Shown here: positions 12,701 through 24,700 of the stretch, one piece after another
Layout: every line of letters starts with the position of its first letter
Position numbering within the stretch: the stretch's first letter is position 1
Assembly: GCF_965638725.1 (NCBI RefSeq)
Contig: NC_134982.1
Location: 78,258,155-78,322,154 of the forward strand
Source: Aptenodytes patagonicus
Taxonomy: Eukaryota > Chordata > Aves > Sphenisciformes > Spheniscidae
Direction: 5' to 3'
DNA: 64,000 bases
Notes under the pieces: model-generated
What the model was told of the DNA's origin: nothing
Database searches by the model: none
Seen by the model: only the letters and a program-made list of their open reading frames with translations
Position numbers and translations under genes: made by a program

Positions 12701-15700
12701 TGCACAAAAGAAAGATACTACTTTCTTTGGTTTGGGTTTCCCCCCCCAAGAAGAATTTTGTAAAAGTTTAATTAATACATCATAGACATCCTTTAATACC
12801 ATACCATACCATACCTGGGACACTGGTACTACTACTGACATTTGGAGTGCTACAGCATATACAAACACTGGAAAGAAAGAAAGAATTCAGCTATGCAACA
12901 TAAGACAGAATGTAACTTCTGCCTACAAAGTTAGCCATCCCTCCGAAAAATTTTTCATCGTGAGCGGCTGGACAAATTCTCCTAGGTTCTGTTTTCCCTT
13001 GCCATGAAAAACAGGAGGCTGAATTATTCAGATAGATGGGGGAAAACACCTACATTGCAAAATAAAGACCTAGTATAACCAGCTGGTCTCTGCAGGAAGA
13101 ATTCTTTAGCTTTCAACAGTATGTTGGGACCCATAAAACCACCAACTCATCTCCACAATAGTAGTGGATGTTTTCTCCAGCCTATCCAGAATCATAGAAG
13201 GAAGGTGTTGAAGAATCAGAAAGCAGTGGAGGGGGCACATAATGTGCCTATGCAGTGTGTAAATATGTGCATTTACAAGACACAGGTAATCTTGTAACAC
13301 CTTTTGCATGAGAAAATAAGTCAAATTAGTAATGTTGTCTGCAGCTTGATACCACATCTCTCTGTCTGAATGAGATACTCTGGATTAATTACTTCACTGT
13401 CCCTAACTCTCATATACAATTTACATTGCTTAATCAGTCAGTTACCAAAAACCACAAAATGGTAGATAAAAGATCACTTCTGCTAATGGAAAACCAAATT
13501 ACTCCTACGTATAGGATTCTGAGGAGATATAAACCCCATTTTAGGGACAAGCCAGGCAGAATGGGCATGAGGTCTAGGGAGCTGAAGGCTTTAAGAACCA
13601 AATTTCATGGCTCTATTCCAGATGACAAATATAGATGCTGGGAAATCGCCACTGAAACTTTTCTGAGGTTTCCCTGGAGCACTCAAGAAGCAAGTATGTG
13701 GAAACAAGTGCATGTTTCTTCTGACTCCTTCAGAAATAAAAAAATACAAGAGAGACCCAAAACCTGAAAGGTGAGCTTTCACTCCACTGCCAGGAAGGCA
13801 ATCCAGTCCCTGAAGTTATACCTGCAGTTGCCTTCAGTACACCAAAGATTAAAAGCTTATCCTCTTCAAAACAGACAGTACAGGTTTTGTGATGATGTAA
13901 TTCTCATGAACGATATAATCATCATTCAAAAAGTCAATCCCTTACCAAAATATTTCTATGGGTAAAAATCATACTGTGAGCAGAATTATGAGGCATTCAT
14001 TTACTGGGAGAATTTAGGATGCAAGCATCCAGACCAATGAAGAAGGACCAGGCCTGTCAGACATACTAACCCAAGCGTTCAACTGAGTATCACCTACAGT
14101 ATTTAAGCAAAGAAGCTCAGCTGATTTTGTCTGAGATAATTAAGTCTTGCTCATATTCCTCACTTTAGAGGAAGCAAATCAGAGAGCTTCCACACTAGAA
14201 GTTAAGAGGGGCCTGCAACTCCTAACAGGAAAATGTTGAGAAGTGTCTGGGTACAAACACTTCTTACACTGGAGCGCTAGCCCCAGAAGAGGATCTTGGT
14301 TGATATTTTTATTTCCTCTTCCTTCTTCCCTCCCTCCACTAGTTATGGGAATAAACTGCAGGATCACCTTCTGTCTTTACTGATTTTAACATCAGTATCA
14401 TTTCTGTACATAGAATTTTCTGGGGTGAAGAGACTGGCCTCTTTGGCAAACAGCTGAATAAACCTCAAAACAGCAGCCCTGATCCTCACTGACCCATAGA
14501 CAACAAATGGAAGTTAATACAATGTGGGAGCATCAAGTTGTTTTTCTTCCACAGAGCTCTTTAATTTCCCGTGACTTGCAAGCAGATGGTTCTGTCCCAT
14601 GATTTGCTGTCCCACTGCACCAAAACTTCTAGGAACAGGGGTTTTTTAATTATTTCTGCATTTACAGAGGTATGTATCTTGTCAGTTCTATCTACGCTCT
14701 GGCAATTTAACTAGCAAGGAATTCTAAATAGTACTACATACACAGACGTTTAATACCTACTGATGAAAGCATGCTAATACTTTTGTGATTCTGTCCAAAC
14801 CAAAACTCTGGGTGCATGAGAAAGAGCACAGACAAGCCAAATACTGCACAGATGCTTCCGCCAACTGAAAGGGTTGAATGGGTTGAATGGGTTGCAAACT
14901 AGCTGAAGATGAGTTTGAATCAAAGTGGCAATGGTCTAGTGAGAACTAGGAATGAAAACCAGCACCCATGCAGGATGAACAAAGAATAAGCAAAAGAACT
15001 GCTCGGCCTCCTGAATCAGTTCCAGAAGAAGCCCGAAGTATAATCAAAGTCAAATAAAACAAGCTGTAGAAGACAAAATACAGAAAGTCATTATTTTAGT
15101 ACCATTAAAAAAAAAAAAAATCACCTGTTTTGGGCCATAAAGCATTGACAGCAACTTCTCCTCTAAATTCTTCTGCCATTCCCAAGACACACATGGACAT
15201 CCCATATTTAGAAATGGTATAAGCTAATACAAGAAGTATAAAAAAGATAAAAAATTACACTTTATCAACAGAACTTTAATTACGAAGGAAAGAAAAACCA
15301 AAATGATTTGTTCATAAGGAAAACTAAGTTTTTGGGGACAAAACAGTATCTCCTAGAGTCAAAGTCTCTCACTTCTCCCCACCACCCCTAGCAGATACAA
15401 ACTATAGTCTGCCATCTTTTCACTACAAGTAACACGAGAGCTACACGTTTTGACAAAAACGACGACTGAAGCCTAGCTGCATGGTGGTTTTGTTGTGCTT
15501 TTTATACACAGTACACTGACAAGAGTGCCCAGTTTTTTTCAAGAGGCCTAAGGCATACTAGCTGCTAACAACCAAACTAGTATTCTACAGAAAAAAAAAT
15601 GGAAAAAAAAAGAAAAAAAGGGACATTCTAAATCCTTGTCATCTATCTATTTTGAGAAGGGAAGCTTTTTGGGGGGAAAGAACTGGGACTTGCTGGAGGA

Positions 15701-18700
15701 GTTTAACATAACAAGTGTCCAAAATCGAAAGGTTTTTTTTACAGTTTTAAAATGAGCAACATTAACCTCAAGACAAAATGGGGTCCCTTTCCCACCTCAA
15801 AATTAATTTCCATTTTAAAAGACAACATTGAACTTTATTAAATAAAATGTGAAGCTGAACTGGTAAGAAAATAGATTTGTGGTTTCAATCTCTATTTGGA
15901 ACAGAAAATGTTTTGTAGTCTTAAGAATTCCCATGAAAAAGCACGGACTTTTACCTTGAAAACATTCTTGAAAACATAAAGGACATATTAGGCCATGAAA
16001 CCTGCACTATGTTTTCCCACAAAACAATTTCTTTTAGGTTAGGTACAAAACACCCTGGGGAACTATTAGCGCCAGTCTGTATATAGTGCTAAAGATACAA
16101 GATCTAGCATTCTGGGCTGGCACTCCCACACATTTCACCAGATATTTACATGATTCTCAAAAAATAACAACAAAGGCCCTGAATGCTACTCACCACAATG
16201 ATTTTTGAACCACATGGGATTCATATTCATAGGTGGGCTGAGGTTCAGGATATGGGGGTTCCTACCCTTCCTCAAGTGGGGAAGGCATGTTTTAGACCTG
16301 AAAGATATATTCAGACAAATCAGTCACCTCTTATTTTATGGAACACCTATAATTACAGGAAAAAACATACTAGCAGACCAGTATTTTCATGAAAGTCCAA
16401 CACTAAGCTGAGACCCTGCCCCTGTATCAATTATTTAACTGATATAAAGAACAATAAAAACAATCTGTCCTAGCTCAGTTATCTCAGGCCTAGTATTCAT
16501 TCCTGCTAACTGGACCACATTCTCCAAATGGTGCAGCTGCATCTACTAAAGCTGACTTTCCAGATGCTCAGAAGCCATAATCTCCTTGTAATAGTTCTGG
16601 CAGGGCCAACAAAACACTATGAGGCAACAAGCGAAATTAACAGTGTAGAGCATCATTTAGTCATAAATATATTCTGATCACATACCTATTTCTTCTTTAA
16701 AACCACGTTAAAGAAATAATACTGTATAGTGAAAAGCTATTGCAAATATTCAAAGCAAAACTGAAAACCTATTCTCAGCTGACTGGAAGAGTCACTATTT
16801 CATTCAAATTAGAATTTACACGTATCTGTAAATCGTAACTTTTACTTTATAAAAAACGTCACTTGACTTCACTTCTAGCACTAAGGTACATGTTTGCATT
16901 TGAACTCTGCTGGAGAATTTTTAATCAAGCTTCACAGGGAGAACAGCACCGCAGAGGACTACACTACTGACCTACTATTCACACATTTCAACAGGACCCA
17001 CACATACTGTCAGCCACAGAAGGGACACCTTCAACCGCAAAATCATTACAGTAGTAAAGTAAATCATTTACCACCTGGGGTCTCAACTCTTTTCAGTGGC
17101 AGTGCACAAGGTTCAGTAACAGGTGTCTCAATTTCTTAATGCACAGGAACCAAGAATATGTCAACAGGTATACTCTGTAATAGGGGACATCCTACCTCCT
17201 CCACACAGACAAAAAATCCATACCACTTTTTTTTTAGCTATTATAACTTTCTCAGCATTAAATTGCAAACAGATGTCTACAAATTACGAGCAGAAGCAAC
17301 ATACAAAGCAAGGGGAAGAAAAGGCTGAAATGCTTGACTAGGTCTTCCCAATTGACAGCTATAAAAGCAATGACAAAGATCATTTGTAACTTCCCTTGAG
17401 AGGCATTAATCTTTCATATACTCTTCCATTCGCAGCAACACAGAACCTGCTTTTTAATCTTTTTAAGGCAGAGTAGCACCCAAAGGAAAGATGACTTTAA
17501 GAATCCTCCATTAATTTGGAATAGCTAGATGTACCATCAAGAAAGTGATTGTCGCTGTTGGCTGGTGCGGGTAAATGGAGCTTGCCACTGGCAACACAGT
17601 GGAACCCATTCAGAGATTTAGCAAGGGATATCCACAGAGCATTTTCTGGAATGCTAAGCTCCAAAAACAATTTTCCTTTCTGAGCGCGGAACTGCTTACA
17701 CTTACAGCCTTTCAAAAGCAGACATCACAGGATGGAAGCACAGAAATCCCACTCTGCAAGCAGAGTCTTTCTTTCTTCCACCCTCCTTCTCTCTCCATGC
17801 TATCTACATGCTGTGCACGTGTCTCTCTCATTCAGAAAGCTGCTATTCATGTGTGTTTTTACACTATTCTAATGGCAAATCCCTTCACTGATTCTTAGCA
17901 AAAGAACATTAAGGAATATAATCATGGTATCTCATAACCAGATTCATCTGCACAAAGGAGAATGACAGACACTATTCTAGATAAAACTTTGATACAAAAA
18001 GCTCCTGATCACATCAAGCAATGACTGAATATAGAGAATCTGCATCATCCTAAGGGCTTTTTTTTTTTTTTTAAACACAACCCCATCAAAATCAAAGTTT
18101 TCATTTCAAAATAGAGCAACTATAAATGACACCCTGTAAATCTAAAGATGATCCCACCTACTGAATCTACTTCCAAAAAATGAGCAAAATAAGGACACAG
18201 GAATTGTGAAATCAAATCTTGATATGGTAATTTAAATAAATTATAGAATTGATAAGCTGAAAGTAGGCAGAGAACACTTTAGATCGTTAAGATACATCTT
18301 TAACATTTCTCTTTTAACTATTGTAAGTTATATAATGTCTCTAAAGATGAGAAAGACACTTGTGAGAAGGAAGCTGACAAAAAAGATACTGCACTTAATG
18401 TATGCAAAGAGTTAGTAATATTGCTTGAAATGAAAGAGCAGACAGCATTTAACAAAGCCAAGCTGAAGCTCCATTTGAAATAAACTAGTTTCTGCTTCCT
18501 ACCTGCATGGAGGGGCTTGTGAACACTTAATGACTACAGTAATAAGGTTCCTGTTTACTCCAACTTGCAATTCTTGCAAATAATTATTTCAAATCAGTTG
18601 GCCAATAACCAAGCAACTTCCTGTGAGCACATGTAGAATACTTGCACTCCAGCTCTAGGGTAGCAAGACAGCTACACAATTTCTCAGAAAAACTGAGATA

Positions 18701-21700
18701 ACATCATACATTTTGTTAGAATTACTTTGCTTCCCTCTCTCAGCACTTACGTAAGGTAGGTTCCTCGTACATTGACATCCATCATAAGATTGACTTTCTT
18801 CATTTCTGTTTCCAAAGTGCCAGTCAAAGAGATGGCGCTTGCATTGTTCACCAAAATATCAATCCCTGGTTTTAAAATAAGCCATTTCACATTAGCATTT
18901 AAAGACAAAAAGCACAAGTAAGGCAGTCTGTTCTTTTCTCTTTTTGTTTGAACAATCTGCCTGTTAACATCTCCTCCACACCTTAACATACCTCCAAAAG
19001 TCTTCACAGCTTTCTCCACGGCATTAATAATCTGCTGTTCTTCCCTCACATTAACGACGCATGGCAAAGCCTTTCCTCCAGCCGCTTCAACTGCACAATT
19101 AAAAAATTAAACATTTAAAAATTTGCTCTCAGATGGAACAAATAGCATGAACCTACTGAGAATCTCTCATTCAATGACATGCTTCAAAAAGGCATTGAAA
19201 ATCGCACTCTCAAATTGCGACCTTTTTGTATGTTGCGTAAAGAACAGGGAAGCCAAAACCAAATTTTAACACCGAGAATGCATACATCTCAACTAACATA
19301 GCATTTTCACATCTATACACACACATCTTCATTACAGTAATATTTTGATACCTCCCAGCATTCCTGGGAGGCAAGAGAAGCACTAACCTTATTTTATTAA
19401 AGGTGAATTGGAGCTAAGAGAGTCTACGCAGTTTTCCCCTCGGGTATGGCAATTAAGCTAAGGCGTACACCCAACCCAGCACCTGAAGACCACCCTCATT
19501 TACTACAACTTACTCTCTGCTGCAGCAGTGTAGATAGTCCCTGGAAGAGTAGGATGGGGCTCAGCTGTCTTGGCAGCTATCACAATGTTGGCGCCATCCT
19601 TGGCAGCTTTCAAAGCAATGGCTTTGCCAATGCCCCGGCTGGCGCCTGTGATGAAGAGAGTGCATCCTGCTAGTTTCCTAAAGGTGAAGGGGGAAGTGGA
19701 GGGTAAAGAAGAGGGAGAACAAAGCAAAACCTTTAAATCATTCTTTAAGGCAAAAGTAACTAGAGCAGTCTTCCAACCAGACAAATGCCTTCATCATTTT
19801 GCTAAGAAAGCAGCCCCTAAATACACAAGAAATGGCTACAGCTACAGCAAAGTACAGTACCACTGAAGGTAAGACCACTCTCCAAGTCTGCAAACACTAT
19901 AAAGCAAGAAGGCTACACAGGTCACCCAATTAGATTTCTCCCTTTTTGTAAAATGATCCGACACACTGTTTACAACAGAGCTGCTACATTCTCCGACAAT
20001 GGAAAAGGAAGTTGTGAAAACCAAAATGCCAGTTTCTAATGAGACAACACACCTACACAGCTCTCTGTAATTTACTAGTCACAGCCTTCTAAACACAAAA
20101 AACTGCTGTCTCAACGTGGTATAAAGTTCAAGTCTAGAACCACAATGCCAATGCAGGGTGCCACACACAAGTGCCAAAAACCTGACTTTCAGAAATGGCA
20201 ATTATTTCTCTTAAAGGTTTTACACTAAACTCAACAGTTTCCCAGTAACTACATTTAATCCAATGGATTTCCCCAAAAAACGGGTCAAATCAAAACCTCT
20301 GGAGAAACTTAGCAAGTTTTAGAGAGTCAGAAAGACGTCTGGCTTACACAATGTCACTGAATTTTTGAAAAGCAAAAGATCAGCTCCAGTTTAAAGCACA
20401 TTTGACAATAAAGCCTCTTAGACCACAGCTTTTCCATATGAAGGAATGTGCATTTCAGTGCTCTGCATAAAGCTTGTGTTGCTTTCCGTAACTCAGTGGA
20501 AAAAAACAAGAGGTCCAAGTTTTCAACCCCAGTTAGAGAATGCATATAAACTATGTGCTACAGCAACTTCACTTTTCACTCACGTCACAAATGTTACACA
20601 TCAGCCTCCAAGCTTGCATCAGTTTTCCTTTCAGTCTGGGCCAGACTTGACTCACTACTGTTTCTCCAGGTCTGCTTTTTCCCTCCAATCTGAGAGCATC
20701 CCTCTCCAAAACACGCTCTAGGAGGGTAGCTGTTTGCTTTCAGAAGGCAGAAAACTGGGATGGGGTGGGGAGGAGGAGGGATCTTCCCCTGCAGTGGCAC
20801 AGTTAGACATCTGCAAGGGCCCAGGAAGTCAATGAAGCCCTGCAGGTGCCATTTCAAACAGCTTTCCTCTGCAAAATTGGGTCCTAGAGAGGCACAGGAA
20901 GAAAAATCTCAAAACAGCACAGCAAATCACAAAAAACTGCTGCTGAGAGTCGAGTCAAATGCACAGTGAGGAAAGTTCATCTCTGCAATACACAGTCAGA
21001 CTGTAAAACTCAGTCGAGTAAGGCCAGAATCCAGCTTCTATCTTCAACCAACCGATATGAAGTCAGCAGACTCCACCTTAGCAAGGGGGTCCAGCGAGAG
21101 GCAGCTCTGAAGGAAAAGGAAGCTGAGGAAAGCTGGCGGGGCTTTAAGCCCCCTCCAGGGGCAAGAGTGGTCCATTCAGGAAGACAAGTAGATGTACCAG
21201 GAGACCGGCATAGCTACGCAGGGAACTCGTGATTCAGCTCCCGTGTACAAAGGTGTCATACAGGGAGTGGGAGCAAGGACAGGCCACAAAGGAGGAATTA
21301 GAAATATCACCCCGGGCATGTCAGGGTGGTGTCAGGAAAACCAAAGTTCACCTGCAGCTAGGGCTTGTGAAGGACGTCAAGGGCACAGGGGCTTCTGCTG
21401 CTACGCTGGTAGTAAAAGCAGGCCCTTTGCTCAATGGACTGCTGAAAGCAAGGCTTTCAATGCCATCTCTCACAATATTTTTGCATCCAATTTAAGATAC
21501 TATGGTCTGGATGGGTGCACAACCTGACGAGTAAAAAACTAGTTGGTTGGTCCGGCTCGGAGGGTGGTGGTTAATAAGTCATACTCTGCCCAGAGACTGA
21601 TAACAAGTAGGGTACCACTTCTACTCCCGGACCAGTCCTGTTTAACATCTTTATCAACAACCTGAAGGAGGTGACAAAATGCCCTGGGGGTGGATGACAA

Positions 21701-24363
21701 CCGGTTCACAACCTTGAGGGCAGGGCTGCTATCCAGGGGGTCCCCGACAGGCTAGATGAACAGGAGCCTCGTGAAATTCAACAAGGACAGATGTACAGTC
21801 CTGCATCTGGGAAGAAAGACTCCCTGCAATGGGGGAGTCCCTGGCCCAACTGAATGGCCAGGGAGGGCTCTCCTGAAAAGGCCTTGGGGAACTTGGCAGA
21901 GAGCAAGCCGAGCATGAGCCAGCAGTGTGCCTAGCAACAGAGGCCAGCAGCATCCTGGGCTACAAGAACACCATAACCAGAAGACTGAGGGAAGGGATTA
22001 TGCCCCTCTGTTTGGCACTCATAAGACTTACATCCCGTGATGAGTTTTGGGTCCCTTGATACCAGGTATATGTTGACAAATAGGAGCAAGTTCTGCAAAG
22101 GGAGACAGAGATGGCTGAAGGCTCAGCACCTACTGTGTGAGAGGGCCAGTTCAGCCTGGAGAACAGCTTTGGGGGGACCTAGCAGCAGCCCCCCAATACC
22201 TATGCGGTGATTGATGAAATGGAGCCAAGGATACATGTTGTGGTGCAGCGCAGGAAGATGAGAGACAACAGGTCCTTTCAAACTGAAAAAAGAAAGGTTC
22301 CAACGGGAGAGGTTCAGACTGTCCTCCCTATGATGACAGTCAGGCAACACAACAGGGGACTGAGCTGTTTCCAGCCTTGGAGGTTTTCAAGACGCAAACG
22401 GACAAAGCCCTGAGCAACCCTGTCTGATCTCCCAACTGATCTGACTTTCAGCAAGAGGTTGGACTGGAGACCTCTCAAGGTCCCTTTCAACCTGAATTAT
22501 CTGATGATCCCACCTGGAAGAGTCCAGCTGCAGATTCAATTCCTTTCCCCAAATTATTATTCTATTCAAAATGTCAGGGAACATATTCTATTCATTCCAG
22601 TTATGCTCTCTCTAGTTTTCCCCTCCAACCTTTCCTGTACTGGCCATCACCCTCAAATTCTCTTTTTTCTGAGCACAACTGCATCTCTAGCCTACATAAA
22701 CCTCCTTTTTCTCCCTAGGCTTACAATGACCACTGACTACATTCACTCTCTGGAGCTCCCTTCCTTCAATTCTAGCTCCACAACCTCCAATTTTGTCCCT
22801 ACAGCCCACAGAAACAGTGTTCACCAAAATAAGCAAAGCCCTACTAACAGGAAAAATTCATTTTCACTTCATCCCCTCTGAAACATTGAGCTGACTTGAT
22901 ACGATCTCTCACACTCCTTTTATTTCTTCCTTTTTTTAAACATTCTTGCTTCTTCCTTAATTTTACTTCTAATCATGTCTGACTCGAGAAGTTTCATTTG
23001 CCCTCTACAAGTTGGCGTGACAGTACCCACAAAGCCAGATGCACCAACCTCTCAAAACCTTTATTTGGTGTCCCAAAAAGAACTGCCCAGAATTTGGAGC
23101 ATTTTATTCTTCTAAGCAAGCTGAGAAGCCTGCAAGACTTAGGATTTATTTCGTAATTCACTTAGCAGTCCAATAGTTACAAGTTTTTAAAACATGTGCT
23201 CGTCTAAAATCGCTTATGGCCTGTATTGTGAAGGTTGTATCTTTATTGCTTCCATCGCAGTTGAATTCAGGTAATAAGATAGAAAATGTCAAATTCACCT
23301 CTGTGCCCTGGAGCCTCAGGGATCTTGAAAAAAATAAGATAGGTTCCTTTCTCACCAGGCATGACTGGTAATACAGAAACATGCAGGCCACATCAGGAAC
23401 ACTTTTTACAGCTTGCTTACACATACGTTAGGAATTTAATGAATAATTCTGTTTATAACATACAGGAACAAGTAATATCAACTTATCTTCCTGGCTGTTA
23501 GCAGCGCTGGCTCCGAAGAAAGGCAGAAAATGTCTCTAAATTAAGATCCTATACTGGAAGAAAATTTGATTGCCAGCTAAGAAGGTACTGGCTTGGAATT
23601 AGAAAGAAAGAGGAAAATAGTTTACTATATCTAAAATTACAGATACACTACCCAATTTAGATGGAAGTCCTCCAGTAACTACTTCCATTGCAAAGCGCTC
23701 CGCTCAAGGACATGGACTAACGAGCCTTACGAAGATTTCCAGGACCTCTGCCAGCCCCCACCTGCCCCCTTATCTCTTGGACTTGCTTCCAGCCTCTCCG
23801 CCGTGGAGAAAGGCCTCGGCCCGGACCTCTGGCGTTACCGCACGCTGCACAAGCCCGGGCAGGGGACCCCGCGGACGGCGTGACTGGAGGACGGCGCGAC
23901 CCGAGGTGCGAGCAAAGCCCACGCACAAAAGACGAGCGGGGACGGCGCTGCGGGGCAGGGCAGCGCTACCCCTAAGTGGGAAAGCCCACCGTTACGGGAG
24001 CGCTCGTACCCTCCGGCGTAATGATTCACTTTCGGGGGCTTATAAGCGCTGTCCTGCGTAACCCGTCTGGAGGGGAACGCGAACCAGCGCCGAGGCGAGT
24101 GCCCAGCAAACCACCCCGGCACCGCGACGGACCCCGGCCGAAGCCCACCTCGCCCCCCGCCCCGAGAGGCCTTCGGTGGCTGAAAAGCCACGGCTTTTAC
24201 CTCACCCTCGCCCCCAGCCCCCGCGGCCCTGCCCGCCACCGCCGCCGCCGCCTGAGGAGCGGGAAGCGGCGGCCTGGGCCGAGGGAAGGGGGGTGTCTGC
24301 GCCGACGGGGGGCGCGGAAGGAGAGGGGAGGGCTGGGGCGGCTTACCCCGTGTTGGGCAGCAT
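6686..24363 (-). CDS. HSDL2: HSDL2, hydroxysteroid dehydrogenase-like protein 2 (complete, 11 coding exons)
   Basis: Coding exons, 5' to 3': 24347-24363, 19514-19677, 18992-19090, 18751-18865, 16194-16297, 15125-15223, 10033-10227, 9462-9533, 7922-8119, 7254-7382, 6686-6798. All introns are GT-AG, every phase fits, and the sum is 1305 nt, giving 434 residues against 418 in human. The N-terminal half is a short-chain dehydrogenase/reductase: glycine motif TGASRGIG at residues 16-23, NNAS at 100-103, candidate catalytic Ser152 and YxxxK at Tyr168/Lys172. From about residue 325 follows an SCP2 sterol-carrier domain. The protein ends in SKL, a canonical PTS1, so peroxisomal location is expected. 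Family knowledge: HSDL2 is a peroxisomal (also mitochondria-associated) SDR linked to lipid metabolism; its substrate is not well defined. This copy matches vertebrate HSDL2 throughout and is the functional one; both of its ends are duplicated in inverted orientation nearby. Confidence 0.96.
7254..7382 (-). CDS. HSDL2: HSDL2 coding exon 10 (SCP2 domain)
   Basis: Acceptor TTCAG, donor GTGAGT. 129 bp encoding DDGGTWYIDLKTKGG to SSADFVKMFTG, the core of the SCP2 sterol-carrier fold. Identical to 29433-29561 on the plus strand. Confidence 0.96.
7922..8119 (-). CDS. HSDL2: HSDL2 coding exon 9 (linker and start of SCP2 domain)
   Basis: Acceptor TTGTAG, donor GTAAGA. 198 bp encoding ASQAFKEEKKLSGSQ, a Gly/Ala/Pro-rich linker and the start of the SCP2 fold (VAETFRVIQ to FQFELSG). 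Base-for-base the same as 28696-28893 on the plus strand as far as I can compare. Confidence 0.95.
9462..9533 (-). CDS. HSDL2: HSDL2 coding exon 8 (linker)
   Basis: Acceptor TTTTAG, donor GTAGGG. 72 bp encoding HPLIPDFFLDVETDMTAM and KQERDG, part of the linker between the SDR and SCP2 domains. In the inverted copy most of this exon and its acceptor are deleted. Confidence 0.92.
10033..10227 (-). CDS. HSDL2: HSDL2 coding exon 7
   Basis: Acceptor TTCTAG, donor GTAAAA. 195 bp, the second longest exon, encoding AIHTAALDMLGGSGIEKQ onward to KDFDVYAIAPG. Completes the SDR domain. The donor is weaker than the others but is the only one in phase. Confidence 0.95.
15125..15223 (-). CDS. HSDL2: HSDL2 coding exon 6
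   Basis: Acceptor TATTAG, donor GTGATT. 99 bp encoding AYTISKYGMSM, then CVLGMAEEFRGEVAVNALWPKT. Holds the catalytic YxxxK (Tyr168, Lys172). Confidence 0.95.
16194..16297 (-). CDS. HSDL2: HSDL2 coding exon 5
   Basis: Acceptor TTTCAG, donor GTGAGT. 104 bp encoding SKTCLPHLRKGRNPHILNLS and then PPMNMNPMWFKNHC. Contains the candidate catalytic serine (Ser152). It is short and was located by following the HSDL2 alignment; the phase joins exons 4 and 6 exactly. Confidence 0.93.
18751..18865 (-). CDS. HSDL2: HSDL2 coding exon 4
   Basis: Acceptor CCAG, donor GTAAGT. 115 bp encoding IDILVNNASAISLTGT to VRGTYLT. It carries the NNAS motif typical of classical SDRs. The intron separating it from exon 3 is only 126 bp. 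Confidence 0.95.
18992..19090 (-). CDS. HSDL2: HSDL2 coding exon 3
   Basis: Acceptor TGCAG at 19091-19092, donor GTATGT. 99 bp encoding GGKALPCVVNVREEQQ and the helix up to TFGG, matching the HSDL2 segment that precedes the NNAS motif. Confidence 0.95.
19514..19677 (-). CDS. HSDL2: HSDL2 coding exon 2
   Basis: Acceptor TTTAG, then GAAACTAGC; the first base completes Gly6. Encodes the Rossmann dinucleotide-binding start (KLAGCTLFITGASRGIGKA) through AAAKTAEPHP-like sequence to the donor AGAGTAAGT. 164 bp. Confidence 0.96.
21080..22515 (+). mobile_element. CR1 LINE, 5'-truncated, in HSDL2 intron 1
   Basis: About 1.4 kb of CR1 3' sequence on the plus strand, antisense to HSDL2. Recognisable by the reverse-transcriptase 3' region (for example GACCAGTCCTGTTTAACATC near 21630 and AATTCAACAAGGACAGATG near 21776) and the conserved 3' tail around 22455-22505 (TTGGACTGGAGACCTCTCAA). 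Reading frames are broken by many stops and indels, so it is dead. The terminal octamer repeat typical of CR1 is worn down. Confidence 0.9.
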
Positions 24364-24700
24364 GGCGGCGCGGGTAGGGGCCGCCCCGGGGCGGGGAGCA
24401 GGCCCGGGAGGGGCGCTGGGGCCGCCCCGCTTCGCGCAGCCGCCGCGGCGACGAAAGGCGGAGCGGTCGGGAGGAGGTGGAGGGCAGCGCCGGGCCCGTC
24501 CGCGCTTCCTGGCCCGCCCGGGCATCTATGAGGAGCGGGACGGTCGGCGCCGGGGTGCGGTTGCCGGCAAGGCCGGGGCTCAGGCGCGGCCCCCGGGCGC
24601 TACACGCTGCGGGAGGCGGTGTCCAGGCGGTGTCCAGGCGGGGATGGCCGGGGAGGAGGGCGCCCGGCTGTGTGAGCGAGGCTGTGAGGCGAGCGGGGGT
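23780..24700 (-). promoter_or_regulatory. HSDL2: HSDL2 CpG-island promoter
   Basis: GC- and CpG-rich block around exon 1, with no obvious TATA box. An ATGGCGGC element, similar to the YY1 site of housekeeping promoters, is read on the plus strand across the start codon (24362-24369). An 11-bp unit (GTGTCCAGGCG) occurs twice in tandem at about 24618-24640. The inverted copy near 4500-5500 has lost most of its CpGs. Confidence 0.8.
24347..24363 (-). CDS. HSDL2: HSDL2 coding exon 1
   Basis: Seventeen coding bases give MLPNT plus two bases of the next glycine codon, followed by donor GTAAGC. The short N-terminus matches the vertebrate HSDL2 start. It lies in the middle of the CpG island. The 5' UTR continues to higher coordinates, but its start is not determined. 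Confidence 0.93.

Noticed and set aside
13165-13200. AGAATCATAGAA motif suggesting a CR1 3' end
   Set aside because: The motif is isolated; no CR1 body sequence follows on either strand.
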